A DNA stretch of 64,000 nucleotides from Akkermansia muciniphila (GCA_945861535.1 CAMAUZ010000009.1:61610-125609), one strand, 5' to 3'; counted from the first letter of the stretch, positions 29,197-38,984 are shown. Program-made: numbers and translations. Notes: generated by a model not told the origin, from the sequence alone.

Positions 29197-30399
29197 ATGA
29201 GCACGACATTGAATTATCTGGGCGCGGTTTTTCTGGTGATCACGGCCGTGGTTTTGCTGGCCGGGTTGGGCTGGCGACGGCTGGCGGCGGGCGGATTGAT
29301 CGCGCTGTTCGCGGCGGTGGGCGCGGGCGTGGTGTTCGGGGCGTTGGCGTACCGGTTCGCGCTGTGGTTCAACCCGACGGTCGGACATGGAACGGGCGCG
29401 GTGCTGGCGGGCTTCGGCGTCGGGGCCGTCGCGGCGCTCATCGTGCTGGTGCTGACGCTGGTGTGGCTGGTGCGGACCAATCGTGTGGCGCTGGAGCGGG
29501 CGGCGGTGTCGCGTCTCTGGCTGCTGCTCGGGGCCGGGGGCGTGGTCGTGGTCGGCCTCTGGGCGGCAAAGCTCGTCGTGAAGGCCAATCCCTCGCTGGC
29601 TTCGACCGATCAACTGGCCCGGTCCTTTGCCGAGACGACGCGCCCGGATCTCGAAGACGAACTGGTGCGCCGCCGGCAGGACGCCGTGCCGAGCATCCTC
29701 GAGGTGTTGGAGAATCGCGCCACGCTCGCGACGGAGGAGGATGAGCGCGTCGAGCCGGCGCAACTGGCGCAACTGACCCGCGTGCTGGGCAAGATCGGCG
29801 GGCCGGAGGCCCTCGAGGCGTTGAAGAAACTGCTGGCTGACGATCCGCTGCCCGAGGTGCGCGTGGCGGCGGCGCTCGCCCTCGCCGAGCATCATGATGC
29901 CTCCGGGCTGCCGCTGATTGTCGAACAGCTCGAACAACGCCGCGATCCCGATTGGCGGCAGCAGCAGCCCGCCATGCTCCGCGCGCTCGGGGAACTCAAG
30001 GCCACCAATCACATCGGCGTGATTCGCGCGGCGCTGGCCCCGAGCACCAACGGCCCCGCCGGTTCGGTCCCGAGCTTTCTGCGCCTCCGCGCCGGCGTCA
30101 CGGCGCTGGCGGCGATCAACACCGACGAGGCGTGGGCCGTCATCGGCGAGCTGGCGGTCAGCCCCGCGAAGACGCGGCGGACGCTGGTGATGGGTGCATT
30201 GGAGCACTGCCCCGGGCCGCGCGCGACGCCGCTGCTGCTGGCGGCGCTGAACGATCCCGAACCGACGGTGCGCGACGCGGCCTACGTGTCCCTGTTGCGC
30301 AGCGAGCCGAAGGTCAAGGGCGCGCTGGAGAACAAATGGAGCGAGGCCAACGCGCAGAAGGTGCGCGAGCTGTTGAAGCCACCGTCCGTCGCGCCGTGA
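29197..30399 (+). CDS. Membrane protein with HEAT repeats
   Basis: A 400-residue protein. Four hydrophobic helices fill residues about 1-135. The rest is a helical-repeat domain of HEAT/PBS-lyase type: EALEALKKLLADDPLPEVRV, AALALAEHHDA, LVMGALEHCPGPRATPLLLAALNDPEPTVRDAAYVSL. HEAT repeats usually bind proteins. The repeat domain is probably cytoplasmic or periplasmic depending on helix number. No enzymatic motif. ATG 29197 lies 99 bases after rnhC on the same strand. Confidence 0.8.
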   Translation: MSTTLNYLGAVFLVITAVVLLAGLGWRRLAAGGLIALFAAVGAGVVFGALAYRFALWFNPTVGHGTGAVLAGFGVGAVAALIVLVLTLVWLVRTNRVALERAAVSRLWLLLGAGGVVVVGLWAAKLVVKANPSLASTDQLARSFAETTRPDLEDELVRRRQDAVPSILEVLENRATLATEEDERVEPAQLAQLTRVLGKIGGPEALEALKKLLADDPLPEVRVAAALALAEHHDASGLPLIVEQLEQRRDPDWRQQQPAMLRALGELKATNHIGVIRAALAPSTNGPAGSVPSFLRLRAGVTALAAINTDEAWAVIGELAVSPAKTRRTLVMGALEHCPGPRATPLLLAALNDPEPTVRDAAYVSLLRSEPKVKGALENKWSEANAQKVRELLKPPSVAP

Positions 30400-30814
30400 G
30401 GGACGACCGCCTTGCCATGATACGGCCCGAACGCGGCGAGCTGCGCCGGATTTTGGCAGGCGAATGAGGGCAGACGAATGGGGAGCGGATTTGGCGGACC
30501 ATTGGTCCGGCGGCAGAACGGGGGGTGCTTCGGAAGCTTCCACCGCTGATTTGGGATGCGTGTTGCGAGCGTAAACTGCGGAGATCTCCCGCAGATTCAG
30601 GCCGGCCACGGATGTGGGATCGGAGATGTTTTTTTTGGATTTTCTTGCCGCAACCGGCCGGCGGCGGGAACCGAGGCGGATCGGAACACCCCAAAGGTCG
30701 GAAGGGCGCAGCGCGAGGCTGTGCCGGGAGCGATGGGGGCCGCGCCTGCCGTCGGCGGTCGCTCGCCAATCGGTTCGGGACGCGCACTTTTCGCTGCGGA
30801 CGTGGAGGCGGCGG

Positions 30815-30843
30815 TTGACTTGTGGTGAGCCAGTCCCTAAAAG
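30815..30843 (+). promoter_or_regulatory. Promoter of recA
   Basis: TTGACT (30815-30820), 17-base spacer, TAAAAG (30838-30843), then a short leader with GGAG about 7 bases before the recA ATG. I see no TGTTC-N4-GAACA or CTG-N10-CAG LexA-type site overlapping it. The rest of the gap 30400-30814 shows nothing convincing. Confidence 0.6.
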
Positions 30844-30873
30844 CCTGCGAACATTTTTTTACGGAGAATCATT

Positions 30874-31977
30874 ATGCCGCCCAAAACCACCGAGAAGCTC
30901 GCCGTTGCCGACAAAGCCACTTCCGAAGCCGCCAAACTGAGTGCCGCGCGGTCGCGTGATTTGGAGGAGGCGATCTCGTCGATTCAGAAATCGTTTGGCG
31001 AGGGGAGCATCATGCGACTCGGGGATGCGCGGGCCAACCGGCACATCGAGGTGATCCCGACGAGTGCGCTGGCGTTGGATTTGGCGCTGGGTGTCGGCGG
31101 GCTGCCGCGCGGGCGGGTGATCGAGATTTTCGGGCCGGAATCGTCGGGCAAGACGACGCTGATGTTGCATGTGATCGCCAATGCGCAGAAGGCGGGCGGG
31201 ACGGCGGCATTTATCGATGCGGAGCACGCGCTGGATCCGGGTTACGCGAAGAAGCTCGGGGTGAATCTGGATGATCTGCTGGTGTCGCAGCCGGACAGCG
31301 GCGAGGAGGCGCTGACGATTTGCGAGACGCTGGCGCGGTCGAATGCGCTGGATGTGATCGTGGTGGATTCGGTGGCGGCGTTGGTGCCCAAGGCGGAGCT
31401 CGAGGGCGAGATGGGCATGGCGACGATGGGCATGCAGGCGCGGCTGATGAGCCAGGCATTGCGGAAGCTCACGGCGATTTTGAACAAGTCCAAGACGACG
31501 TGCATTTTCACGAATCAGTTGCGCGAGAAGGTGGGCGTGATGTTTGGCAATCCGGAGACGACGCCCGGCGGGAAGGCGCTGAAATTTTACGCGAGCGTGC
31601 GGTTGGACATCCGCCGCAAGGACACGCTGAAGGACGCGGCGGGCAACGCGACGGGCAATCACGTGAAGGTGAAGGTGGTGAAGAACAAGGTGGCACCGCC
31701 GTTTGTCGAGGCGGAGTTCGACATCATTTACAACCACGGGATCAACAAGGAAGGCAGCATTCTTGAGGTCGGCATCGAGGACGGCGTGGTGGAGAAGAAG
31801 GGCGCGTGGTTGCAGTTCGCCGGTGAGTTGATCGGGCAGGGGAAGGACGCGGCGCAAAAGGCGATGGCGGAGAAGCCGGAGCTCGCGGCGAAGATCGTCG
31901 AGGCGATCCTGGCCAAGCGGGCGGCGGCGTTGGTGGTGGCGGAGAAACCGGTGGTGGCGGAGAAGGCGGAGAAGTAG
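30874..31977 (+). CDS. recA: Recombinase RecA
   Basis: A 367-residue recombinase for strand exchange and SOS induction. The N-terminal helix precedes a core with Walker [22 protein letters not shown] ([11 protein letters not shown]), Walker [16 protein letters not shown], and the L2-region residues leading to [19 protein letters not shown]. The C-terminal tail is Ala/Glu/Lys-rich. ATG 30874 follows GGAG. Full length and intact. Confidence 0.98.
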   Translation: MPPKTTEKLAVADKATSEAAKLSAARSRDLEEAISSIQKSFGEGSIMRLGDARANRHIEVIPTSALALDLALGVGGLPRGRVIEIFGPESSGKTTLMLHVIANAQKAGGTAAFIDAEHALDPGYAKKLGVNLDDLLVSQPDSGEEALTICETLARSNALDVIVVDSVAALVPKAELEGEMGMATMGMQARLMSQALRKLTAILNKSKTTCIFTNQLREKVGVMFGNPETTPGGKALKFYASVRLDIRRKDTLKDAAGNATGNHVKVKVVKNKVAPPFVEAEFDIIYNHGINKEGSILEVGIEDGVVEKKGAWLQFAGELIGQGKDAAQKAMAEKPELAAKIVEAILAKRAAALVVAEKPVVAEKAEK

Positions 31978-31997
31978 GAGCGGGGGCGGGGTTTTTA

Positions 31998-32120
31998 GCC
32001 GCAAAGAACGCAAAGAAACGCAAAAAAGGGGACGGGCCGGGAGGGATGGGATGCGGACCGGGTTACGCCTTGGGCCAGGGTTCTGGGGCGTTTCTGTTTT
32101 GCGCCGCTTTGCGTTTCTTC
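31998..32120. repeat. Inverted GCCGCAAAGAACGCAAAG repeat (family K copy 1)
   Basis: AGCCGCAAAGAACGCAAAGA at 31998 onward is mirrored near 32100-32120 by GCGCCGCTTTGCGTTTCTTC. It lies between the convergent recA and carbonic-anhydrase-like genes. A larger version is at 62085-62425. Confidence 0.65.
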
Positions 32121-32155
32121 CGGCAATTCCGTTTCCGAGTTGGCGCGCGGCGCGC

Positions 32156-32710
32156 TTACGACGGCAGCGGTTGGCCGACGTTGATGCCGTGTTTCAGGCA
32201 GTAGGCGCCGTTGGTGACGTATTTGTCGGCCCAGTGTTTGAGGCCGGCGCGTTGTTCGGGCGTGAGGGTTTTTACCACTTTGGCGGGGGAACCAAGGACG
32301 AGGGATCCCGGTGGCGCGATGAAGTTTTGGGTGACGAGGGCGTTGGCCCCGACGATGCACTGGGCGCCGATTTGGGCACCGTCGAGGATGGTCGCGCCCA
32401 TGCCGATGAGGCATTCGTCGCCGACGGTGCAGGCGTGGACGATGGCGGAGTGACCGACGGTGACCCAGTTGCCGATGAGGCAGGCGAAATCGTCGGCGAG
32501 ATGGACCACGGCGTTGTCCTGGATGTTGGAGTGGTGGCCGACGACGATGCGGTTGATGTCGCCACGGAGGATGGCGTTGTACCACACGCTGGAGTAATCG
32601 CCGAGGGACACGTCGCCGAGGACGACGGCAGTCTTGGCGAGATAAACGCCGGTGCCTAAGGTTGGCGGTTTGCGAAGGAACGTCTCCAATTGCTGCTCAA
32701 GCTTGTTCAT
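32156..32710 (-). CDS. Gamma-carbonic anhydrase-like hexapeptide protein (YrdA/PaaY type)
   Basis: A 184-residue left-handed beta-helix protein built of hexapeptide repeats (VVLGDVSLGDYSSVWYNAIL, IVVGHHSNIQDNAVVHLA, VTVGHSAIVHACTVGD, CLIGMGATILDGAQIG). Three histidines placed as in gamma-class carbonic anhydrases (the H of DNAVVHL and the two in TVGHSAIVH) suggest a trimer with an interfacial metal. True anhydrase activity is unproven for many YrdA-like proteins. ATG 32710. Confidence 0.85.
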   Translation of the reverse strand: MNKLEQQLETFLRKPPTLGTGVYLAKTAVVLGDVSLGDYSSVWYNAILRGDINRIVVGHHSNIQDNAVVHLADDFACLIGNWVTVGHSAIVHACTVGDECLIGMGATILDGAQIGAQCIVGANALVTQNFIAPPGSLVLGSPAKVVKTLTPEQRAGLKHWADKYVTNGAYCLKHGINVGQPLPS

Positions 32711-32806
32711 GCCGGAGAGTTAATCGCAGGGCGGACGGTTGGAAATAGAAAACCCGCCCGGACTGGAGTCCGGACGGGCCGAGAGGGACCTGGTTGGGGG
32801 CCGAAG

Positions 32807-33241
32807 TTACCAACAACCCCGACCAAAACCACGGCGCCCGAAGCCACCGCCGTAGCCAAATCCGAAACCGATCGAGACGACGGGCGGTGCGCAATACATC
32901 GGTGGCGCAACGTAATACCGCGGTGCCGGTGCGTAATAGACGGGCGGCGCGTAATAAGTCACCACCGGTGCGGGAACATACTGAACCGCCGGGTATTGTA
33001 CCGTTGGCGGCGGCGCGTAATAGGTGGGCGCGGGCGGTTGATAAACCATCGGCGGCGGGCCGGCGGGCGCGGCATAAACCGGCGCGTAGGCGGGCTGCGT
33101 CGCCGCCGCAACCACCGAGAAAGCCGCCAATCCGGCGAGCACCTTGCCCGCCGTCGCCCATTCGCGATCGCCCGCCCGGGTGTCAGTGACGGCGGCCGCT
33201 GCCACCGCCACTGTTGTCAGAATCAGAGTTAATTTTTTCAT
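32807..33241 (-). CDS. Small exported Pro/Tyr-rich protein
   Basis: A 144-residue protein with a signal peptide (MKKLTLILTTVAVAAAAV). It has a region of irregular repeats of YAPP/YYAPP/PAPVVTYYAPP type (about 45-125) and a Gly/Phe/Arg-rich end (GFGFGYGGGFGRRGFGRG). Such sequences occur in exported, low-complexity surface or matrix proteins of PVC bacteria; no function is known. ATG 33241 marks the signal start. Confidence 0.65.
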   Translation of the reverse strand: MKKLTLILTTVAVAAAAVTDTRAGDREWATAGKVLAGLAAFSVVAAATQPAYAPVYAAPAGPPPMVYQPPAPTYYAPPPTVQYPAVQYVPAPVVTYYAPPVYYAPAPRYYVAPPMYCAPPVVSIGFGFGYGGGFGRRGFGRGCW

Positions 33242-33333
33242 AAGGTCAGATTGTTGAACTGTCGGCGGTGCGACGGTTTCGGTTGCCACCTATTCAGCGC
33301 GCGCCTATAAGCAAGCTGGCCAGCAGGCCAGCC

Positions 33334-34269
33334 ATGACTTCCGATCCCGGCCACCACCAACCCGGCGGTTTCAAACACCGCCGCATCCCGCGGTCGTTCA
33401 AGGAACTGACACCGACCAACGCCTTCAATCCGCGCACCTTTTTTCACGAGATGGTGTGGAAGGCGTTGCTCACCAAGCGGGCCGGCCACCACAAGCGTCC
33501 GGCGTTTCCGACGCTCACGAAGGGGCAGGTGGCGCTGACGTGGATCGGCCATGCGTCGTTCCTCGTGCAGTTCACGGATTTGAACGTGCTGATCGATCCG
33601 AATTTTGCGAACTGGATCTTCCTGCTGAAACGGATCAAGCACTCGGGTCTCAAGATCAAGGACTTGCCCCCGATTGACCTGGTGTTATTGACCCACGCGC
33701 ACTTCGATCATTTTCACAAACCGAGCATCCGCAAGCTGCCCGCACCCAAGATCGGTGTCATGCCGTGGGGCATGGGCGAACTGGCGCGCGGGTTGGGATT
33801 CGAGCGGATCATCGAGTTGAAATGGTGGGAAAGTTTCTCGCACGGAGACTGGAAAGTGACCCTGACGCCCTGCCAGCACTGGGGCGCGCGGATGCTGCAT
33901 GACCATCACCGGGGCTATGGCGGCTTCGTGCTGGAGCACCAGGGACGTACCGTGTACCACGCGGGCGACAGCGGGTATTACGAAGGTTTCAAGGAGATTG
34001 GTCAGCGCCTTGCCCCGGAGATCGCGCTGCTGCCGATTGGCGCCTATTACCCGGAATCGTTTCGCAATGTTCACATGGGGCCGGACGAGGCGATCAAGGT
34101 GTTCCGCGATGTCCGGGCGCGCTGGCTGGTGCCGATGCACTACGGCACCTTCAAGCTCTCGTTTGAGGATGTGGAAGAGCCGCCGCGGTGGTTGAACGAG
34201 ATCGCGGCGCGTGACGGATTAACCGAGCACATCCGCATTCTCGAAGAGGGTGTGCCGTCAGTGTTTTGA
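33334..34269 (+). CDS. MBL-fold hydrolase, NAPE-PLD/UlaG-like
   Basis: A 311-residue metallo-beta-lactamase-fold protein. The metal site is clear: LLTHAHFDHFH (HxHxDH), TPCQHWGAR, YHAGDSGYYEGF and WLVPMHYGTFKL. The order matches N-acyl phosphatidylethanolamine phospholipase D-like and UlaG-like proteins, which hydrolyse phosphodiesters or lactones in the cytoplasm. ATG 33334 is chosen over 33268, which would add a short basic segment. Confidence 0.88.
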   Translation: MTSDPGHHQPGGFKHRRIPRSFKELTPTNAFNPRTFFHEMVWKALLTKRAGHHKRPAFPTLTKGQVALTWIGHASFLVQFTDLNVLIDPNFANWIFLLKRIKHSGLKIKDLPPIDLVLLTHAHFDHFHKPSIRKLPAPKIGVMPWGMGELARGLGFERIIELKWWESFSHGDWKVTLTPCQHWGARMLHDHHRGYGGFVLEHQGRTVYHAGDSGYYEGFKEIGQRLAPEIALLPIGAYYPESFRNVHMGPDEAIKVFRDVRARWLVPMHYGTFKLSFEDVEEPPRWLNEIAARDGLTEHIRILEEGVPSVF

Positions 34270-34409
34270 TCCTTGGAGGGTTGATAAATGGTGGAAATCT
34301 CAGGCGGTTGAACGACCGCTGGGAGCCTTCTGCCACGGGCTTTGCTCTTCCTTTTGCCGGCCACACCTAGCTTTTCCGATGCGTTCCCGGAAAAAATCTA
34401 AAAAAACTG

Positions 34410-34438
34410 TTGTCAATCCCCCGGCCCCTACCTAGGCT
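34410..34438 (+). promoter_or_regulatory. Candidate promoter of the porin gene
   Basis: TTGTCA (34410-34415), 17 bases, TAGGCT (34433-34438). The long leader of over 100 bases before the ATG is AT-richer than the surroundings. The -10 match is weak. Confidence 0.35.
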
Positions 34439-34550
34439 CACCCGCTAATGCACCGTTTTGGTGCTCGGGTAAATCGTCTGTTACCCAACTAAAACGAACA
34501 GTCACGACCGGTAAACCAGTAAACAAACACCGTAGCAGGAACTAACTGTA

Positions 34551-35714
34551 ATGAAGATCAATAAATGGACACTCGGGCTGGCCGCCGCTGGCGTGGTCAG
34601 CTTTGGAGCCGTAGCACAAGCAGAAGAAGCCAAGGAATCCCTCAAGACCGCCATCGCTTCCACGACCATCAGTGGTTATGTGAATACGTCGGTCCACTAT
34701 AACCCCAAGCAAAATCTGGCCCCCGGGTATGCGATTGGCGCGGGCAAGCAAAACGGCTTCAACCTCGACGTGGTCAACGTGACCCTCGAAAAGGCCCTTG
34801 GCGAAGGAGAGTGGGCGGCTGGTTACAAGGCGGAAGTGCTCTTTGGACCGGATGCGAATCAGCTCGGGGTGAACTCGGCTGGTACCGCCACCAGCGATCT
34901 CGGCATCAAGCAGGCCTATGTGAACCTCCGCATACCGGTGGGCAACGGTCTCGAAACCAAGCTCGGTGTGTTCGATGCGTTGATTGGCACTGAGACCTTC
35001 AATGCCGGCAGCAACCCGAACTATACCCGTGCATGGTCCTACACCATCGAACCCTTCCAGCACACCGGTCTGCAGGCCAGCTATCGCTTCTGCGAATGGA
35101 TGAGCCTGTCGGCGGCCTTGGCAAACACCACCACCTCGGTGATTAATGGTCGTCCGGGCGGTGCGGGCGGCAACCGGGGCAACATCTCCCACACTGCCCT
35201 TGTCAGCCTGACGGCTCCTAAGAGCACTGGATCGTTGGCGGGTGCCACCCTCAACTTCGGCTACCTCGGTGGTCGTGCGAATGGCGCTGGCGCGCCTTCG
35301 GCTTACAACCTGTATGCCGGTGCCTCCATTCCGTTGCCTGTCACCGGGCTTTCGCTCGGCTTGGCCTATGACAAGCGCATCGTGCCGAACGTTGGTGCGG
35401 CAAAGAACAACGACGACGATGTGTACGGTCTCTACCTCTCCTATCGTGCGACCAAGAAGCTGACGCTCAATCTGCGTGGCGAATATGCTGACTTGAACTC
35501 CGGTGCGGCAGCCGTTAGGGCAGGCACTGAGGTTTTGGCCGGAACGCTTACCGCGGACTATGCCTTGTGGGTGAATGTCATCACTCGGCTGGAGTATCGC
35601 ATCGATCACGATCTCTCGGGCAATCGAGGCATTTTCAATGCACCGGCCGCTGCTGCCGCCCAAAAGTTCAACAACTCCCATCTGCTCGCTCTGAACGTCA
35701 TCTACAAGTTCTAA
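34551..35714 (+). CDS. Outer-membrane beta-barrel porin (BBP2-like)
   Basis: A 387-residue outer-membrane protein: signal peptide (MKINKWTLGLAAAGVVSFGA, cleaved after AQA), alternating beta strands throughout (ISGYVNTSVHYNPK, GLQASYRFCEWMSLSAALA, LRGEYADLNSG) and a terminal Phe (LLALNVIYKF) as needed for Bam-dependent insertion. It most resembles the putative beta-barrel porin-2 group. Codon use is plainer and GC slightly lower than neighbours, in keeping with high expression. A strong terminator follows 20 bases after the stop. Confidence 0.85.
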   Translation: MKINKWTLGLAAAGVVSFGAVAQAEEAKESLKTAIASTTISGYVNTSVHYNPKQNLAPGYAIGAGKQNGFNLDVVNVTLEKALGEGEWAAGYKAEVLFGPDANQLGVNSAGTATSDLGIKQAYVNLRIPVGNGLETKLGVFDALIGTETFNAGSNPNYTRAWSYTIEPFQHTGLQASYRFCEWMSLSAALANTTTSVINGRPGGAGGNRGNISHTALVSLTAPKSTGSLAGATLNFGYLGGRANGAGAPSAYNLYAGASIPLPVTGLSLGLAYDKRIVPNVGAAKNNDDDVYGLYLSYRATKKLTLNLRGEYADLNSGAAAVRAGTEVLAGTLTADYALWVNVITRLEYRIDHDLSGNRGIFNAPAAAAAQKFNNSHLLALNVIYKF

Positions 35715-35734
35715 GCAAGCTTAGAATATTCCAG

Positions 35735-35766
35735 CCCCTTCCGGCCAGTCCGGAAGGGGTTTTTTG
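35735..35766 (+). terminator. Rho-independent terminator of the porin gene
   Basis: A perfect 10-bp stem CCCCTTCCGG/CCGGAAGGGG with loop CCAGT, followed by a run of T. It ends the porin transcript; the convergent lpxA ends about 50 bases beyond. Confidence 0.95.
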
Positions 35767-35819
35767 CTTTCTACCTTGATCTGTCCCGCGGCACCCAACC
35801 TGCCTTCATCACTACCCGG

Positions 35820-36617
35820 TCAGTCCTCCCCATCCCGCAGATTTCCCACTTCGGCACAGACTCCGCGCTTGCTCTCTTTAACGAAGTTAAGGACGGCCAG
35901 TGACGCCTCGCTCGTGAATTCCGTGTGCGCCAGAGTTAGCGCCGCTTTCAGTGAGTGACCGCTGCGGAATAAGGCGTGATAGAGCCGCCTCAATTCCAGC
36001 CGCTGTTCGCTGGTAAATCCCGCCCGCCGGAGTCCGATGGTGTTCAAGCCACAGATGCCGTTGTCGCCGCGGGCAATGGTGTAGGGCGGAAGATCCTTGC
36101 TGATGGCCGAGCCACCCTGCATCAGCGCCAGCGTGCCCACCCGCACGAACTGATGCAGCAGACAGTTGCCCGAGATGAACACCCGATCCTCTACCGTGAC
36201 ATGCCCGCCGAGCAGCGCCCCGTTGGCGAGGATTACATGGTTTCCAATCACCGAGTTATGCCCGACATGACTGTGCGCCATCAGGAAATTGTGCGAACCA
36301 ATCACCGTGTCCTCCGCCAGTTTGTTCGAGCGATGGACGGTCACATGTTCCCGAAATACATTGCCCGCGCCGACGCGCAGTCGGGTCGGCTCGCCGTGAT
36401 ATTTCAAGTCTTGCGGCGCATCCCCGATCACACAGCCGGTGTGAAACTGATTGCCCGCGCCAATGCTCGTGTTCCCGGTCAGATGCACCTGCGGCCCGAT
36501 GCGGCAATCCGCGCCCACCACCACCGCCGCGTCGATCACCGCGTATGGACCGACACTGACACTCGGGTGAACCTGCGCGTCGGGATGAATGATCGCCGTG
36601 GGATGAATCAGTGACAT
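35820..36617 (-). CDS. lpxA: Acyl-ACP--UDP-N-acetylglucosamine O-acyltransferase
   Basis: A 265-residue cytoplasmic trimeric enzyme for the first step of lipid A synthesis. The left-handed beta-helix is visible as hexapeptide repeats (IHPTAIIHPDAQVHPSVSVG onward). Catalytic-region motifs are MAHSHVGHNSVIGNHV and ISGNCLLHQFVRVGT, and the C-terminal helical part is RRAGFTSEQRLELRRLYHAL. Length fits LpxA. It shows that the organism makes LPS. It stands alone, without lpxD, fabZ or lpxB beside it. Confidence 0.95.
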   Translation of the reverse strand: MSLIHPTAIIHPDAQVHPSVSVGPYAVIDAAVVVGADCRIGPQVHLTGNTSIGAGNQFHTGCVIGDAPQDLKYHGEPTRLRVGAGNVFREHVTVHRSNKLAEDTVIGSHNFLMAHSHVGHNSVIGNHVILANGALLGGHVTVEDRVFISGNCLLHQFVRVGTLALMQGGSAISKDLPPYTIARGDNGICGLNTIGLRRAGFTSEQRLELRRLYHALFRSGHSLKAALTLAHTEFTSEASLAVLNFVKESKRGVCAEVGNLRDGED

Positions 36618-36705
36618 GGCCGGGTTTGGGTTAGGTGGTAATCGTGGCAGCGGCGGGTTAGCCCGGATATTTTACATTCCCTTCGCAGGCGCGCACCGCG
36701 CGCCC

Positions 36706-36827
36706 TGTAGCGTAGGTTTCCAAACCTGCTGTGTCGCCGACTTCGAAGTCGGCAGGGTGTCGGCCCCGCCGCACGCCCCGCGTGTTTTGAAACCCGCGAT
36801 ACAGCAGGCTTGGAAGCCCGCGCTACA
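36706..36827. repeat. Palindromic repeat, family F copy 2
   Basis: TGTAGCGTAGGTTTCCAAAC pairs with CTTGGAAGCCCGCGCTACA about 100 bases on; a small inner repeat, GCCGACTTCGAAGTCGGC, is a perfect palindrome. It lies between lpxA and radC. Confidence 0.8.
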
Positions 36828-36849
36828 AGAGGAGTGTGAAAAATTCGGG

Positions 36850-37656
36850 TTAGGCATAGAAATGCCCCAGTTCCCGCAGCGACGCATAATCCTTCGGGCG
36901 CTCCGTCGTCGCCTTGCCGAGGATGATGTGATCCACCACCTCGATCTTCATCAACTGCCCGGCGCGAATCATGTCGCGCGTCACGCGGATGTCCGCTTCG
37001 GACGGCGTGGGATCGCCGCTCGGGTGATTATGTGCCAGCACAATCGCCGCGGCGTTTGCGGCCAGCGCACAGCGAAACACCTCGCGCGGATGCGCGATCG
37101 TCGTGTCCAGCGTGCCCTGCGAAATGCGCTCGACCCGGATCAACCGCTTCCGCGTGTTCAGCAGCACCACCTGGAAATGCTCGACATCCAGCAGCCGGTT
37201 CTCCTCCCGCAGCAGGTCCGCGATCCGCTCCGGCGTGTCCACCAGCGGCAGTTCGTGCCGCAGTTCCGTGACCATCCGCCGCGCCAGCGTGAACGCCGCC
37301 TGCAACGCCACCGCCTTGTCGCGCCCGATGCCCTTCACCCGCGTCAGTTCCCGCCACGACGCCCCCGCCAGATTCCCCAGCGTCCCGAACTTCGCCAGCA
37401 GCTCCTGCGCGATGGCAATCGCCGATTTCCCCTTCATCCCGGTCCGCAGCAAAATTGCAATCAACTCCGCGTTCGACAGCCCTTCCGGTCCGTGCGCCGC
37501 CAGCCGCTCCCGCGGCCGTTCCTGCGCCGGCAAATCCACGATGCGAATGTTGGAAATTCCCGGCAACCCCGCCGCCGCGTCCGGCCTCCCCGCGCCGTCC
37601 GCGCCCACCAGGCGCGCCTCTTGAATTGTCCCCTCCCCAGTTTCCTTCCGTTCCAT
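36850..37656 (-). CDS. radC: RadC family protein (JAB/MPN metalloprotein)
   Basis: A 268-residue protein. A helix-hairpin-helix region (about 65-140: LSNAELIAILLRTG, ITRVKGIG-like LTRVKGIGRDKA) is followed by the JAMM metal motif HNHPSGDPTPSEAD near 205-218. The function is debated (DNA repair or branch processing); the motif set is diagnostic of RadC. ATG 37656 begins MERKETGE; the much longer frame upstream to 38373 is an Arg/Gly/Ala-rich shadow of hflX. It lies 17 bases downstream of hflX on the same strand, so they are probably co-transcribed. Confidence 0.93.
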   Translation of the reverse strand: MERKETGEGTIQEARLVGADGAGRPDAAAGLPGISNIRIVDLPAQERPRERLAAHGPEGLSNAELIAILLRTGMKGKSAIAIAQELLAKFGTLGNLAGASWRELTRVKGIGRDKAVALQAAFTLARRMVTELRHELPLVDTPERIADLLREENRLLDVEHFQVVLLNTRKRLIRVERISQGTLDTTIAHPREVFRCALAANAAAIVLAHNHPSGDPTPSEADIRVTRDMIRAGQLMKIEVVDHIILGKATTERPKDYASLRELGHFYA

Positions 37657-37673
37657 AAAATCCGCGCCTCCCC

Positions 37674-38984
37674 TCACGCCTCCGGCTTCTCCTCCGCCTC
37701 CTCCGCCTTCGCCAGAAACGGTGTGAACTCCGTCACCAAATGCGGCGGCACGCGCACCTTGAACCGCGCCACCGGCCCGTCGTAATCCTTCTCCATCACC
37801 TGCCCGAACGCGTGCAGCCGCGCGATCAGCGCCGCCGCCTCGTGCGGAATCGCCAGCTCCATGAACTGCCGCATCGGCCGCAGCATCCCGCCCAGCTCGC
37901 CCTTCAGCTCCTCGAACCCCGCGCCCGTCCGCGCCGAGATGCACACCGTGTTCGGGAAGCGGCTCAGAAACCGCGTCACCAGCTCGTCCCCCAGCAGCTT
38001 GTCCACCTTGTTCAACACCATCAGCGTCGGCTTCCGCGCCGCGCCGATTTCCTCCAGCACCTCGTTCACCGCGACGATCTGCTCCTCCGCCTGCGGATGG
38101 CTCAGGTCCACGACATGCAGCAGCAAATCCGCGTGCACCACTTCCTCGAGCGTCGCCTTGAACGCCTCGACCAGCCGGTGCGGCAGCTTGCGGATGAAAC
38201 CCACCGTGTCGGACATCAACACGTTCTGATTGTCCGGCAAATGCAGCCGCCGGGTCGTCGGGTCCAGCGTGGCGAACAGCCGGTCCTCCGCCAATACCCG
38301 CGCGCCCGTCAACGCGTTCAGCAACGTCGATTTCCCCGCGTTCGTGTAGCCCACGATCGACGCCAGCGGCCAATGGCTGCGCTGCCGCCCCTCGCGCTGC
38401 GTCAGCCTATGACGCCGCACCAGTTCGAGCTCCTCCTTCATCTTGTCGATGCGTTCCTGCACGCGCCGACGGTCGCTTTCGAGCTGCGTCTCGCCCTCGC
38501 CGCCGCGCATCCCGATGCCGCCCTTCTGCCGCGACAGATGGCTCCAGAACCGCGTCAGCCGCGGCAGCAAATGTTCAAGCTGCGCCAGCTCGACCTGCAG
38601 CTTCCCCTCCCGCGTCCGCGCCCGCAGCGCAAAGATGTCGAGAATCAGACTGGTCCGGTCCAGCACCTTGCAGTTGAAAATCGCCTCCAGATTCCGCGCC
38701 TGCATCCCGGACAACTCATCATCGAACACCACCGTGTCCACCTTCGCCGCCGCGCACGTCTTCGCGAACTCCTCCGCCTTCCCTGAGCCGATGAAAGTGG
38801 CCGGCAGCGGTGCCTCGAGCCGCTGCGTTCCGTCCCCCACCACCTCGCCGCCCGCCGTGTTCGCCAGCTCCGCCAGCTCATCCAGCGAATCCCGCACCTG
38901 CCACGCCTCCTGCGCTTTCAGTTCGGCCCCAACGAGAAAAACCCGCTCCGGCGCCTGCCGTTTGGTCGTGATGTACGCTTTCAA
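37674..38984 (-). CDS. hflX: Ribosome-splitting GTPase HflX
   Basis: A 436-residue Obg-HflX GTPase that dissociates stalled ribosomes. The N-terminal domain has VVFDDELSGMQARNLE and RTREGKLQVELAQL, followed by a coiled-coil stretch with GMRGGEGETQLESDRR. The G domain carries G1 VGYTNAGKST, G3 DTVGFIRKLP and G4 NKVD. Complete. It is the probable first gene of an operon with radC. Confidence 0.96.
   Translation of the reverse strand: MKAYITTKRQAPERVFLVGAELKAQEAWQVRDSLDELAELANTAGGEVVGDGTQRLEAPLPATFIGSGKAEEFAKTCAAAKVDTVVFDDELSGMQARNLEAIFNCKVLDRTSLILDIFALRARTREGKLQVELAQLEHLLPRLTRFWSHLSRQKGGIGMRGGEGETQLESDRRRVQERIDKMKEELELVRRHRLTQREGRQRSHWPLASIVGYTNAGKSTLLNALTGARVLAEDRLFATLDPTTRRLHLPDNQNVLMSDTVGFIRKLPHRLVEAFKATLEEVVHADLLLHVVDLSHPQAEEQIVAVNEVLEEIGAARKPTLMVLNKVDKLLGDELVTRFLSRFPNTVCISARTGAGFEELKGELGGMLRPMRQFMELAIPHEAAALIARLHAFGQVMEKDYDGPVARFKVRVPPHLVTEFTPFLAKAEEAEEKPEA

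Noticed and set aside
30800..30873. LexA box at recA
   Set aside because: A GAAC half-site occurs near 30849 but no matching second half at the expected spacing.
37657..38373. N-terminal extension of RadC
   Set aside because: Gly/Arg/Ala-rich antisense-like sequence lying inside hflX in another frame.
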